Positions 9,201 through 17,171 of a stretch of 64,000 nucleotides of DNA are shown piece by piece (the first letter of the stretch is position 1; each line of letters starts with the position of its first letter). The notes beneath the pieces were generated by a model. The model saw nothing but the letters and a program-made list of their open reading frames with translations, was not told the DNA's origin and searched no databases. Source of the stretch: Roseobacter sp. MED193 (GTDB lineage Bacteria > Pseudomonadota > Alphaproteobacteria > Rhodobacterales > Rhodobacteraceae). The position numbers and the translations under genes are program-made. The stretch spans positions 1,055,002 to 1,119,001 of the forward strand of contig NZ_CH902583.1 of assembly GCF_000152965.1 (NCBI RefSeq). The letters are read 5' to 3'.

Positions 9201-10799
9201 TTCCCGCTCCAGATCAGCGTAGCTCCAGTGCAGATCGCCACAGCGTAGCGCGGGTTTCTCCCGGTACTGGGCAAAAGCCCTGGTCAGCAGGTCCCCCACC
9301 AAGGGGCTGGGCGTGACGGCGGGACAGGTCAACACCCCTTGGCTCTCTGCCGTCTCTGCCCCATTCTGCAACAAGGATTCAATCGCGGCTTTGGGCCGTT
9401 TCAATGCGCCTTTGAGTACCGCTATGAAGTGCTGGAATATCCGCGCGGCGGTGGCCGCGGTGAAGCGGTCAGCATTCCCGAGCAGCTCCCCCTCGACGCC
9501 CCCCTCGCAGCGCTCCAGATTCAAAGCCAGCGCAAAGGGGGTAGCGCGCCCAATCTGGGTCAAAGAGTGACTGGAGCACCCAGCAAAAGACAGGCTACGG
9601 GTTGAAAACCCGCGATGGTTCAACACCACCTGAAATGCTTCATGCGAGAGTGCTGTGTGACTGGCAGAAGCGTAAGAGGACTGGTTCAGTAAAGCACTCC
9701 CCTGTTCCAACCCCTTGGTCAATGCAACCTGTTCCGCCTGACAAACCTGTGCAAAACTCGCGCCCTGTATCAGGGCCGTGCGAATGGGGAGAGTCTGTAC
9801 AAAGGCACCTAGCACCCCTTGTAATCCCGGCCCATCGCGGGTCATCGCAGTGTTGCCGATACAGATCTCGCGCTGGCCTGAAATCGCACTCAACGACAGA
9901 CGAAAGGCCGCCAGAAGCACTGCGACAGGCGAGACATGCAGCCCCCCGGCCAGCGCCTCAATAGCGGACCAGGTTTTTGCGTCGATCTGCACTGGAGTGC
10001 TGTTACCTTCGAATGAGGGCGCTGTTGGCGCGGCGAAATCAAAGGGCAGCGCCAGTTCTTCCAGCGGCGACTGATCACGGCTGACCAACACCTCTTCCTT
10101 TGGCATAGCCAAGGGAGGCGCAGGCTGAGCCAAATCCAAGGCATGATCGGCAAAATCAAAAACAGGACGCTCTGGTGCTGAAGCCCCGGCTGTCCCCTCA
10201 ACAGCTGCCCCCCTCCCGGTTATGGCATCGTAGCATTCTCCCAGCTCTTGACAGAATTGCCTCAGGGACCAGGCATCCATGATTGCATGGTGATAGACCA
10301 GATGCAGCACCCAGGCCTGATCGGCGATCCGATAGACCCGCAGCCGCAACAAAGGGTCGCGACCCGTGTCAAAAGCACGCTGACCTTCGCATCCCAAGAT
10401 CGCCTCAATCGACAGATCAGAACAGGTACCTTGTACAGACTGTCGCAGGTCCATTTCGGCAAAATCTACCGCTTTCTCCTCTGAAACACACATCTGTAAG
10501 AGGCCCCGCTTCTCGTACAGGGCCATGCGCAGACAATCGTGCCGGTGGGTCAGCACCATCAGAGCCTGCCGACAGCCTTTGGGATCAAAATCCCCCTCAA
10601 TACGCCATGCGCGGCTAACATTTGCGATGCCTTTTTGCGGCGCCAATTGATCCAAGCACCAGAAATCCTGTTGAGCTTTTGGCGCAACCACCGTGACATC
10701 CCCAGCGGCGCGGCGCGTTTTGCCGTCCAGAGGGTCACGGCCCCTGCCCGCAAGCCGTCGGCGCAATCTGGCCCGCAAATCATTAACTGCAAAAACCAT
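6249..10799 (-). CDS. Non-ribosomal peptide synthetase, C-A-PCP-TE with TPR-like tail
   Basis: A single-module synthetase of 1516 residues. Order: condensation domain (about 35-470; active site HHAIMDAWS at 170-178), adenylation domain (about 500-1010; TSGSSGAPKG at 660-669, TFDS with D705, YGPTE at 796-800, SGKIDRR with K997), carrier domain (FFTAGGNSL, Ser1057), thioesterase (GFSYGG nucleophile Ser1186, candidate His1287/1288 and Asp1213), then about 200 residues of helical TPR-like repeats to the end. The C domain comes first, so the donor must arrive from another protein, most plausibly the carrier domain of the ligase at 12554. It directly abuts the TPP enzyme gene (TAGATG junction). An aligned A-domain code of roughly D-S-Y-F-L-G-V-V-F-K resembles codes for branched aliphatic residues such as Ile (inference). 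The product is unknown. Confidence 0.93.
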   Translation of the reverse strand: MVFAVNDLRARLRRRLAGRGRDPLDGKTRRAAGDVTVVAPKAQQDFWCLDQLAPQKGIANVSRAWRIEGDFDPKGCRQALMVLTHRHDCLRMALYEKRGLLQMCVSEEKAVDFAEMDLRQSVQGTCSDLSIEAILGCEGQRAFDTGRDPLLRLRVYRIADQAWVLHLVYHHAIMDAWSLRQFCQELGECYDAITGRGAAVEGTAGASAPERPVFDFADHALDLAQPAPPLAMPKEEVLVSRDQSPLEELALPFDFAAPTAPSFEGNSTPVQIDAKTWSAIEALAGGLHVSPVAVLLAAFRLSLSAISGQREICIGNTAMTRDGPGLQGVLGAFVQTLPIRTALIQGASFAQVCQAEQVALTKGLEQGSALLNQSSYASASHTALSHEAFQVVLNHRGFSTRSLSFAGCSSHSLTQIGRATPFALALNLERCEGGVEGELLGNADRFTAATAARIFQHFIAVLKGALKRPKAAIESLLQNGAETAESQGVLTCPAVTPSPLVGDLLTRAFAQYREKPALRCGDLHWSYADLERESAAWTQAILAAPGAAGDLIALALPRGAGFVAALIGILRAGRAFVPLSVLDPPERIKRILQQAGPKHLIAPDDLAQALEMPVLTLGDRGNRVPRATSGTEYFTPDDFTPDDLAPDDLAPDDLAYVMFTSGSSGAPKGVAVPHRALANHLAGVRQVFALRPGEGMLSCSATTFDSIIYEVLSPLVTGGELILVEEALRRDPWHIVQLMEATAPQHFFATPSLWRMLIAAGLPKMPQLKALVGGETVHPELVAQIRPRVGRLFNVYGPTEATVFSTWQEIPSQMFDEAAKRPVGSQIGQPFPGYSLAIKDPLGQPVWPGMLGEIWISGAGLALGYLNSPEQTAQSFLWEKEPDQTERWYRTGDRGRMGGDGTTSCAGRLDDQVKISGQRIEPGEIENLLLTSGLTLGAAVFAAPIAGKTILAAFYIPQDQGSEPQVRRYLRSNLPSAWVPGLIAPCATLPLTASGKIDRRALVQRAQQIFAGSKNLADQEAALQPDLAPAILDGWRQVLGQAPAALDQDFFTAGGNSLLLIALLARIRERTSCHLPVATAFGDPTPRGLQALLAKTPPQDLHQALVNAKEGRGSEPVIFLPGLVPSGPNLTMMMQQAPQDLGCFILQRPMAAAEGGQRSFADQARYYARVLDHGFPNTKLHLAGFSYGGAEAFETARELAGLNSPAASVCVIDNGPVFRKLGPPDSNWGEQGLQAEALRRDHLLEPLDGNMRLLRGDRYNLLSLAMIGYGWEDFVEGEVDVYLLPGHHDELLHGRADLTMQALLTKRPPDCVLTPQPGAAERRRVSHLLATNQPKAALDLLRASCRAHPTHAWSALVADNLATDLEEEGTGVLTDWLAGQPTEQPKGVPLLAWHAARAQALLRLDDPAAALTEIEAARAAARPTAGLIRDLEVCYGYWLLQLGHVPKAIEVLQHVGKHCGYRADIWAYLGLCFARQEQFHRAFPLLQAAVKGPLVTEEIQNWFDRTQQAIRAGAGG
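8835..8894. repeat. 15-bp minisatellite (4 copies) inside the NRPS A domain
   Basis: Four tandem copies of a 15-bp unit (GGCCARATCATCAGG-like), with a degenerate fifth to about 8909, encode repeated TPDDL/APDDL pentapeptides at residues about 634-655, immediately before the A3 nucleotide-binding loop. The unit is a multiple of three, so copy-number change would keep the frame. The two central copies are nearly identical, which suggests recent duplication. Confidence 0.85.
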
Positions 10800-12521
10800 C
10801 TAGGCCCCACTTTCGTCGGCTGGGGCCTTCCCAAAACAGTCGGCCAAAGAGACTGAAATGACGGTTGCCCCATCGTCCAACATGGCCGGTGTTAGCGCCT
10901 GGGACAAAGCCCGTTGCAGCGCCTCCGGGGAATGGACTCGCACCCCCCGCGCGCCCCACCCTCGGGCAACCTGCGCATAGTCCACGGTAGCACCATAACG
11001 GACGATATCCGGGCTTTGGGCCGGAAACCATTTATCCTGAAAGCTGGGGCCATTGATCCCGCCATTGTCGGCCACAACGACGATTAGCCTGGTCCCCAGC
11101 CGCTGGGCTGTCTCCAGTTCGCTGGCGGACAGGCCAAAGCCAACGTCTCCCACCAGCGCCACCACCCATTGCCGTTGCTCGACTGGGAGCTGAAGCTGCT
11201 GCATTGCAGCGCCCAGCGCAAAGGGAATCCCCACACCGATGGTCCCATTCTGGCCAGGCGTCACTCTTGAAAAGGGCCTGTGAACCGCCCAGAGGTTATG
11301 GCCGCTGGCTAGGCCAAGCCCACTGTCGATGATTGTCACGGCATTCTCTGGCCCCCAGCGCGCCAGCGCCTCACAGAGCAGGTTCATCTGCCTGGCCTCG
11401 ACATCTGCCTCGGCCTGCTGCCGCAAATTCACAAGGGTCTGCGCGTGGGTCCGGGCTAGGCAATCTACCCACTCTGTACGGCGCGGCTCTGGGCTGGCCG
11501 CTGCAAGTTGGGTCAACAGATCCTCAAACTCAAGGGGAAGCGGATCAATTGGCACCTCTGGGCCCAGCAGGCTGCGGGCGCTAAAGCGCCAATCCAGATC
11601 AGCGCCACAGAGCAGTACATGATCGCAGTTCTGCAACGCCTCTTCCTTTGCCAGGAAAACGCTCAGCCGATGGCCATCAGGCAATATACCGCGCCCCATG
11701 TCGGTGGCCAAAACCGGCAAATCCAGCTCCTCAAGCAGAGCCCGAAACTGGCAGAGCTCATCTGGCGTCGGGGCACCGCCCCAGCGCAGATCCTCGCCAA
11801 GGATCAAAATGGGGCGATGTGAACCGCTCAGCCACTGCGCCGACCCCCTTGGTTTGGGGAGCGGTTTGGGGAGCGATTTCGGGCTCAATTTCGGAATCGG
11901 CGCAGGCAGAGCATCTGGGTGACGCGCGTTCAGAACGCTCAGCCCCACCTCAACAAAAACCGGGCCGCGCGGCCTGCTTCTGGCCTGCTCCAGGGCCAGA
12001 TGGATGCTGGCGGTAAGCGCGGCGCGATCCTGCAGCTGCATCACCGCCTTGCAGCAGGGCGCTGCGGCTCTGGCGCCATCAAAACTCTGAAACAGCGGTG
12101 CGGTCCCTTGGTCCTTCTGCCCTGGCTCTGGCGGCTCGACAACGCCGGCAATCAGGACCATGGGCCACTGGTTACTCATTGCGTCAGACAGAGCCGTGAC
12201 GGAATTGGTCACCCCCGGCGCAGGCGAGCACAGGGCCAGGGCACAAAACCGCCCCGCTTGATAATTATGCGCCATGGCCGCACTCAGGGCGCCGGATTGG
12301 CTGCGACAGCCGACGACCACCAACCCAATTTCGACACAGGCAGCCAGGGTGGCATAAACCGGGTTTCCGGGCAGCGAGTAGACATGGGTGATGCCCCCTG
12401 TTTTAAGAGCCTGCGCAATGGCTTGGTGCCCATTAGGGGCAAGGCGGCGCGCCAGTTTTCTGCGCAATACGGATGGGCGGTTCTTTGGCGCTCCTGTGCC
12501 TGTGGTCGCGTCAATCTTCAT
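10800..12521 (-). CDS. Thiamine-diphosphate-dependent enzyme, oxalyl-CoA decarboxylase/acetolactate synthase-like
   Basis: A 573-residue TPP enzyme with the usual PYR, central and PP domains. The PP domain has the cofactor motif GDVGF (458-462) with DNGG (485-488) about 25 residues later. The spacing and the NGGI context look most like oxalyl-CoA decarboxylases. In the PYR domain the aligned family motif R-H-E-Q reads R73-S74-Q75-S76, so the Glu that activates thiamine appears to be Gln. A Pro/Lys-rich linker lies at about 207-225. I chose the ATG at 12521 because GGGAGA precedes it, rather than a GTG 10 codons upstream. It sits between the ligase-carrier gene (32 bases) and the NRPS gene (0 bases), so it should act in the same pathway. 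The reaction is not known. Confidence 0.85.
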   Translation of the reverse strand: MKIDATTGTGAPKNRPSVLRRKLARRLAPNGHQAIAQALKTGGITHVYSLPGNPVYATLAACVEIGLVVVGCRSQSGALSAAMAHNYQAGRFCALALCSPAPGVTNSVTALSDAMSNQWPMVLIAGVVEPPEPGQKDQGTAPLFQSFDGARAAAPCCKAVMQLQDRAALTASIHLALEQARSRPRGPVFVEVGLSVLNARHPDALPAPIPKLSPKSLPKPLPKPRGSAQWLSGSHRPILILGEDLRWGGAPTPDELCQFRALLEELDLPVLATDMGRGILPDGHRLSVFLAKEEALQNCDHVLLCGADLDWRFSARSLLGPEVPIDPLPLEFEDLLTQLAAASPEPRRTEWVDCLARTHAQTLVNLRQQAEADVEARQMNLLCEALARWGPENAVTIIDSGLGLASGHNLWAVHRPFSRVTPGQNGTIGVGIPFALGAAMQQLQLPVEQRQWVVALVGDVGFGLSASELETAQRLGTRLIVVVADNGGINGPSFQDKWFPAQSPDIVRYGATVDYAQVARGWGARGVRVHSPEALQRALSQALTPAMLDDGATVISVSLADCFGKAPADESGA

Positions 12522-12553
12522 GGTTCTCCCTGCCGCCCAAGCGATGCACACCT

Positions 12554-14425
12554 TCAGACCAAAGCAACTGCTTCAGACCCGACCAAATCCTTCACAGCCT
12601 GTTCCAACTGCTCCACGTCCTGCTCCGACAAAAGGCCCAGCACATAGTGCGACAGCGCAAGCGGCGTTGGATGACGAAAGATCACCGTTGGCGGAATATA
12701 GCAGCCCAGCAGCTCTCCCAAGGTGATCGAGAGCTGAACCCCCAGAATGGAGTTGCCACCACAGTTGAAGAAATTGTCATCCAGCCCAATGCGCTCCAGA
12801 TCAAGCACCTCAGCGGTGAATTCGCACAGGATGATCTCAACGGCGGTTCTTGGCGCGCGAAAAGAGGTGGCGAAATGCGGTTTCAGGCTCTCCCACATCT
12901 GAAGACGCTGGCGCTTTCCAGTGGCGCCCACTGGAATTGCATCCACGATGATGATCTGACTGGGCACCTTGTAATCTATCAGCCGGGTGAAAAGCTGGCT
13001 ACGAATTGCCTCCACCGTCAGCCCGGTCTCACGGTCCAGGCAGACCGCAGCCACAAGATCATCGCCCAGGCTTTGATGCGGCTGCGCAAAAGCCACCGCA
13101 TCCGTGATACCGTCAATGTCCAGCAGGGCCTCATCAATCTCACGCGGGGAGATCTTTTGCCCGCCGCGATTGACGATCTCTTTGCGCCGCCCGGTGAGGG
13201 TCAGATAGCCCTCGGCGTCCACCATACCCAAATCACCAGTCCAAAAGCCGCCCTGCCGGAAGGCCTCGCTATTGGCCTCTGGGTTTTGCAGATATCCCGG
13301 CGTGACAGCGCCGCCCTGTATAACAACGTTGCCGACAGCGTCGGCGCCAATTGGGCGGCCCGCATCATCAAGAATGGAAATGCTGGTGCCCCGTGCTTGG
13401 CCCACGGTGCCCGGTTTGCGCCGCGCGGGCGGCAGCGGGTTCGCCGCAATCTGATGGCTGGCCTCAGTCATGCCGTAGGCTTCGATCACTGGCGCACCAA
13501 AATAGCGTTCAATCCGGGCAATCACTGATGCCGGTAAAGGGGCTGAGGAGGAGCGGATAAAGCGCAGGTTATGCGGCAGCGGCTCTGCGCGCTTTTCCAG
13601 GTGCTGGATCAACACCAAGTGCATGGTTGGCACCGCCGAGAACCAGGTGACTTTGTGGTGTTGTAGACTGTCGACGAACCCATGGGGCTGGAATTTACCC
13701 GCCAGGACCACAGCCCCGCCAGCAACCAAGGCTGCGCCCAGACAGGCCATCAACCCGTGGATATGGAACAGCGGCATGGCGCAGAGCGAGACATCCTGAT
13801 CGCTCAGTTCAAGAGACCCTGCGATATTACGCGCTGAAACCGCGAGGTTCTGCTGGGTCAGCTGCACCATCTTGGGGCGCGCTGTGGTGCCAGAGGTATG
13901 CAGGATCAGCCCAGGCGCAGAAGCGGCCGACTGGGCAGGCAGCGCCACAGGCTGCGGTACCGCGTCTAATAGCCCGTCGTCGATGACCAAACTGGCAACA
14001 CCTGCCGCCGCAATAGCCGCATGAGCGGAAGCGCTAGCGCCCGCCCCCACCAGAACCAAGCCCGGTTGCAGATCCCTGAGGTAGAATAGGAACTCTTCGG
14101 TGCTGTAGTCCGGGTTTAAGGGGGCTGCGACATGTCCATGCAAACAGGCCAGAAAGCCCAGTACAGCATGACGGGCCTGTGGGGCAATGACCGCGATCGG
14201 GGCACCGGGCTCCACCTTGGATGCGTAGATCTCTAGAATGAGCTGGTCCAGGGCGGCAAGGCAACGCGCCCCCGTCAATGGCCCGACCTCTTCACAAATC
14301 AGCGCTGGTTGGTCCAACCGCTGTTTAAGGCCCGCGCGTAACTGTGCGCCAAAATGTACCAACGGCCTCTCCCAATCAAACGAACTGCTGCGGTCAAACG
14401 CCGCGAAAAAGTGAATAAAATTCAA
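12554..14425 (-). CDS. Acyl-CoA-synthetase-like ligase fused to a carrier protein domain
   Basis: A 623-residue fusion. The adenylating part (to about 515) has LHTSGTTARPK (A3), YGMTEASHQ (A5), FWTGDLG, GRRKEIVNRGG and ATGKRQR with Lys504. The segments AAPLNPDYSTEEFLFYL and MTEASHQIAANPLP resemble plant AAE3/yeast Pcs60 oxalyl-CoA synthetases. A carrier domain follows, with DNFFNCGGNSI and Ser559 as phosphopantetheine site. It probably activates a carboxylic acid and loads its own carrier, making the acyl donor for the NRPS C domain (inference). The start is uncertain: no ATG is available, a stop lies immediately upstream, and the first possible codon is the TTG at 14425 with a poor ribosome-binding site. 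The 114-bp gap to the SDR gene is relatively AT-rich and may hold a promoter. Confidence 0.88.
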   Translation of the reverse strand: MNFIHFFAAFDRSSSFDWERPLVHFGAQLRAGLKQRLDQPALICEEVGPLTGARCLAALDQLILEIYASKVEPGAPIAVIAPQARHAVLGFLACLHGHVAAPLNPDYSTEEFLFYLRDLQPGLVLVGAGASASAHAAIAAAGVASLVIDDGLLDAVPQPVALPAQSAASAPGLILHTSGTTARPKMVQLTQQNLAVSARNIAGSLELSDQDVSLCAMPLFHIHGLMACLGAALVAGGAVVLAGKFQPHGFVDSLQHHKVTWFSAVPTMHLVLIQHLEKRAEPLPHNLRFIRSSSAPLPASVIARIERYFGAPVIEAYGMTEASHQIAANPLPPARRKPGTVGQARGTSISILDDAGRPIGADAVGNVVIQGGAVTPGYLQNPEANSEAFRQGGFWTGDLGMVDAEGYLTLTGRRKEIVNRGGQKISPREIDEALLDIDGITDAVAFAQPHQSLGDDLVAAVCLDRETGLTVEAIRSQLFTRLIDYKVPSQIIIVDAIPVGATGKRQRLQMWESLKPHFATSFRAPRTAVEIILCEFTAEVLDLERIGLDDNFFNCGGNSILGVQLSITLGELLGCYIPPTVIFRHPTPLALSHYVLGLLSEQDVEQLEQAVKDLVGSEAVALV

Positions 14426-14539
14426 CTATTCGCCGAGAATTAGGAAATCAAGCGCTCCGTTTGGAAACGCGCCTTTTGCGTTCGAATTGGTTAACAAATC
14501 AGCGCGAATGGGATTAAGCCCGGACCATAGGTTCGCAAG

Positions 14540-15337
14540 TCATCTTTTGCCCGTCGCGTTGATATTGCGCTCCATCAGTGTAGCAAACAGGCCCGGCGAC
14601 AGGCGGTTGAGGATCCAGGAGATCCAGGCAATGCGCCCCACAGGGATAAAGTCCCGGCGCCGGTGCACCCCTTTTAGGATCGCCTGTGCCGCTCTATCGG
14701 GGGTCATGTAATCCACCCCATCCCCGGCAGATCCCGGCCGGGCAATCCCGTTTTCCTGGGCCTCAGACCGACCGATATTGGTGGCGACAAAACTAGGTGC
14801 GGCAATCACAACGCTGACGCCGTGTTGTTTTTCTTCCGAGCGCAGCGATTTAAAGAACCCCTCCAACGCATGTTTGCTGGCGGCATAGGCTGTGCGATGA
14901 AACAGCGGGCTGAACCCGGCAACAGAGGATATCGCCAGATGGGTTCCCTTGCTTCGACGTAGATCGTCCTGCAACGCCTGAGCCATCTCAGTGGCCGCAA
15001 AGTAGTTGATGTCAAAGACTTTGCGATGGGCGACTGGGCTCAGCTCTGCACAGGCCCCAATCCAGGTAATGCCAGCATTATAGATCACCAGATCAATCGA
15101 ATCCTGCTCTTGCCGGATCCGTTGACACAGCGCTGCCAGGGCACTTTGTTCGGTCAGATCACAGCCATAGATCTTCCGTCCCGCCACATCTGGCAGCCCA
15201 TCGAGTACGGGGCCAGGCAGATCTATCAATACGGTTGACCAGCCCGCCTGCCGCAGGCCAGCGTCCAGAGCCAACCCCAGCCCACCTGCACCACCGGTGA
15301 TAATTGCCGTCTTTTTGTGGCTCCTATTTTCGCTCAT
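14540..15337 (-). CDS. Short-chain dehydrogenase/reductase
   Basis: Classical SDR of 265 residues. It shows the nucleotide-binding TGGAGGLG (14-21), NAG (87-89) and the catalytic Ser138, Tyr151 and Lys155 in SSVAGF and YAASK. It is expected to oxidise or reduce an alcohol/ketone with NAD(P)(H). The C-terminal part carries a hydrophobic stretch (IAWISWILNRLSPGLFATL) that may associate with membrane. The ATG at 15337 overlaps the stop of the upstream epimerase gene (ATGA), so it is the last gene of a four-gene coupled operon with FMO, BASS transporter and epimerase. The substrate is unknown. Confidence 0.85.
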   Translation of the reverse strand: MSENRSHKKTAIITGGAGGLGLALDAGLRQAGWSTVLIDLPGPVLDGLPDVAGRKIYGCDLTEQSALAALCQRIRQEQDSIDLVIYNAGITWIGACAELSPVAHRKVFDINYFAATEMAQALQDDLRRSKGTHLAISSVAGFSPLFHRTAYAASKHALEGFFKSLRSEEKQHGVSVVIAAPSFVATNIGRSEAQENGIARPGSAGDGVDYMTPDRAAQAILKGVHRRRDFIPVGRIAWISWILNRLSPGLFATLMERNINATGKR

Positions 15338-16272
15338 AGCCCCGCCGCCTTTTGCCACAGCGCAAAGACCTCAGCGCTGGTCAGATCCGGCACATAGCCA
15401 AACTGTTCCTTCAAGGCACGATTATCCAACACCGGGCGATATTGCAGAAACCGTACTTGATTGGGTCCATAGCGTGATAGCTTCAGCGGATGGGCGATGC
15501 CAAGCGCCAGCTTGAGCAGCCAGACCGGCAGCCGTAGCACTGGTTTGCCCAAAGCCCCTGCCAAATCCGTCACGCCTAGGGCACCGTCTCCGGCAACGTT
15601 GTAAATCCCCTCTGGGCCTTGGGAAATTGCGCGTTGCAGAATACGCGCCAGATCTCGGGTCCAAATAAAAACAAAGGGGCTTTCGCAACCTGCAAGGGCC
15701 AAGAGACGCGGCTTGTGAAAAAGCGCAGTAATCTGGTTTTCCAGCCCTGCGCCTAGCACCGTGCCAACCCGCAGCACCACCTGTTCAAGCTCCGGCACCT
15801 CGGCGCGGGCTTTGGCCAGCATCTCTTCCACCTGACGTTTGTGATCCGAATAGGCGAACTCTGGGTTGCCACGCATCGGATCGCTCTCGACCAGGGGAAT
15901 GGCGTTATCGGCGTGATAGCCATAGGCCGCCCCAGAGGAGGTCACCACCAGGCGCTTGACCCCATGGGCAATGCAGGCGGTCAATACATTGCGCGAGCCA
16001 ATAACATCTACCGCATGAGCAAAGTCGCGCGTCGTTGGCGCAACGATTGAGGCCAGGTGGATCACCACATCCGGACGTTCGCGTCCGATCACCTGATCGG
16101 GATCATCCCCGCGTACATCCAAGGTTTCAAACCGAATACCAGTCGGCAGATCGGCTGGGGGTCGGATATCTGTTGCCACCACCTCATAAGCGCTGTCCTC
16201 AGACTGGGCGAGTTCGCGCAGCAGGGCAGATCCCACATCGCCTGCGGCCCCTGTGATCAGGATTTTTATCAT
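15334..16272 (-). CDS. NAD-dependent epimerase/dehydratase family protein
   Basis: Extended-SDR protein of 312 residues with the GAAGDVG dinucleotide motif (8-14) and a YSDHK active-site pair downstream of an SSGAAYG segment. Members act on nucleotide sugars or on sterol-, flavonoid- or lipid-type ketones and alcohols. Start at the ATG 16272, which overlaps the BASS transporter stop (ATGA) and directly begins the Rossmann fold. Two redox enzymes, a monooxygenase and a solute carrier in one coupled operon suggest uptake and stepwise oxidation of a lipophilic acid or terpenoid-like compound; this is inference. Confidence 0.82.
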   Translation of the reverse strand: MIKILITGAAGDVGSALLRELAQSEDSAYEVVATDIRPPADLPTGIRFETLDVRGDDPDQVIGRERPDVVIHLASIVAPTTRDFAHAVDVIGSRNVLTACIAHGVKRLVVTSSGAAYGYHADNAIPLVESDPMRGNPEFAYSDHKRQVEEMLAKARAEVPELEQVVLRVGTVLGAGLENQITALFHKPRLLALAGCESPFVFIWTRDLARILQRAISQGPEGIYNVAGDGALGVTDLAGALGKPVLRLPVWLLKLALGIAHPLKLSRYGPNQVRFLQYRPVLDNRALKEQFGYVPDLTSAEVFALWQKAAGL

Positions 16273-17171
16273 CGCTTCGCCTCCCGACGGGACATGATCT
16301 GCGCCAGGCAGAGGCCCGAAATCGCATGCCATATGCCCCAGAGCGCTGCGACCACAGCCATGCCGCCCAGCCCGTCAAAAAAGCCAAAGATCAGCACCAA
16401 CCCAAGGCCAGAGTTCTGAATGCCCGTTTCAATGGTGACGGCCCGACGGTCATAGTCAGACAGGCCGGCCAGGCTGGCACAGCCATAGCCGGCGGCCAAT
16501 GCAATGGCATTATGCACCACCACCAGCCCGCCCACATAGGGGGCAAACTGTAAAAAGAAGCTCCAGTTTGCCGCAAGCGCCAGCACCACAAAGGCCAGAA
16601 AGATCAGCATCGAGAGGTTTTGCATCGGCCTACGCACCCGGTCAGCCAATGTCGGCTGACGGCTGTTGAGGTAAATCCCCAGGATCAGCGGCAGCACCAA
16701 CATCAAGGACACGGTGATCGCGATCTGAACCGGATCAATCTCCACCCGGTTCAAGATCTCCCGCGTAGGCGCATAGAGCTGCCCCCAAAAGGCAATATTG
16801 AGCGGGGTGATCAGGATGGCGCCGACGGTGGCAAAGGCGGTCATCGAAACAGACAGCGCCGCATTCCCGCCGGCACGGTGGGTGATAAAGTTTGAGATAT
16901 TGCCGCCCGGACAGGCGGCAACCAGGATCAGACCCAGCGCAATTGAGGCCCGAGGTTCGACCAGAAGCACCAAACAAAAGCTGAGCGCGGGTAGCACCAA
17001 GAACTGCGAAATCAGTCCGGTCAGAACCGGTTTAGGGGCCCGCGCCAGCCGGGCAAAATCGCTGAGCTTCAGATCCAGCGCGATGGAAAACATCACAATG
17101 GCCAAAATGGCATTCATGACCAGCAGGCTGGAGCCGCTGAAGTTGAGAACAACCCGGTCCAGATCGGTCAT
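16269..17171 (-). CDS. Bile acid:sodium symporter (BASS) family transporter
   Basis: Inner-membrane protein of 300 residues with about nine or ten hydrophobic segments. It contains the BASS-type motif CPGGNISNFITHRAGGN and, later, ETGIQNSGLGL, both hallmarks of the family. Members usually take up organic anions such as bile acids, pantoate or other carboxylates with sodium. It overlaps both neighbours by four bases (ATGA), showing tight coupling to the FMO upstream and epimerase downstream. The substrate is probably whatever the operon enzymes modify. Confidence 0.87.
   Translation of the reverse strand: MTDLDRVVLNFSGSSLLVMNAILAIVMFSIALDLKLSDFARLARAPKPVLTGLISQFLVLPALSFCLVLLVEPRASIALGLILVAACPGGNISNFITHRAGGNAALSVSMTAFATVGAILITPLNIAFWGQLYAPTREILNRVEIDPVQIAITVSLMLVLPLILGIYLNSRQPTLADRVRRPMQNLSMLIFLAFVVLALAANWSFFLQFAPYVGGLVVVHNAIALAAGYGCASLAGLSDYDRRAVTIETGIQNSGLGLVLIFGFFDGLGGMAVVAALWGIWHAISGLCLAQIMSRREAKR

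Noticed and set aside
12522-12551. GTG start 10 codons upstream for the TPP enzyme
   Set aside because: It overlaps the ribosome-binding site GGGAGA of the better ATG at 12521 and adds no conserved residues.
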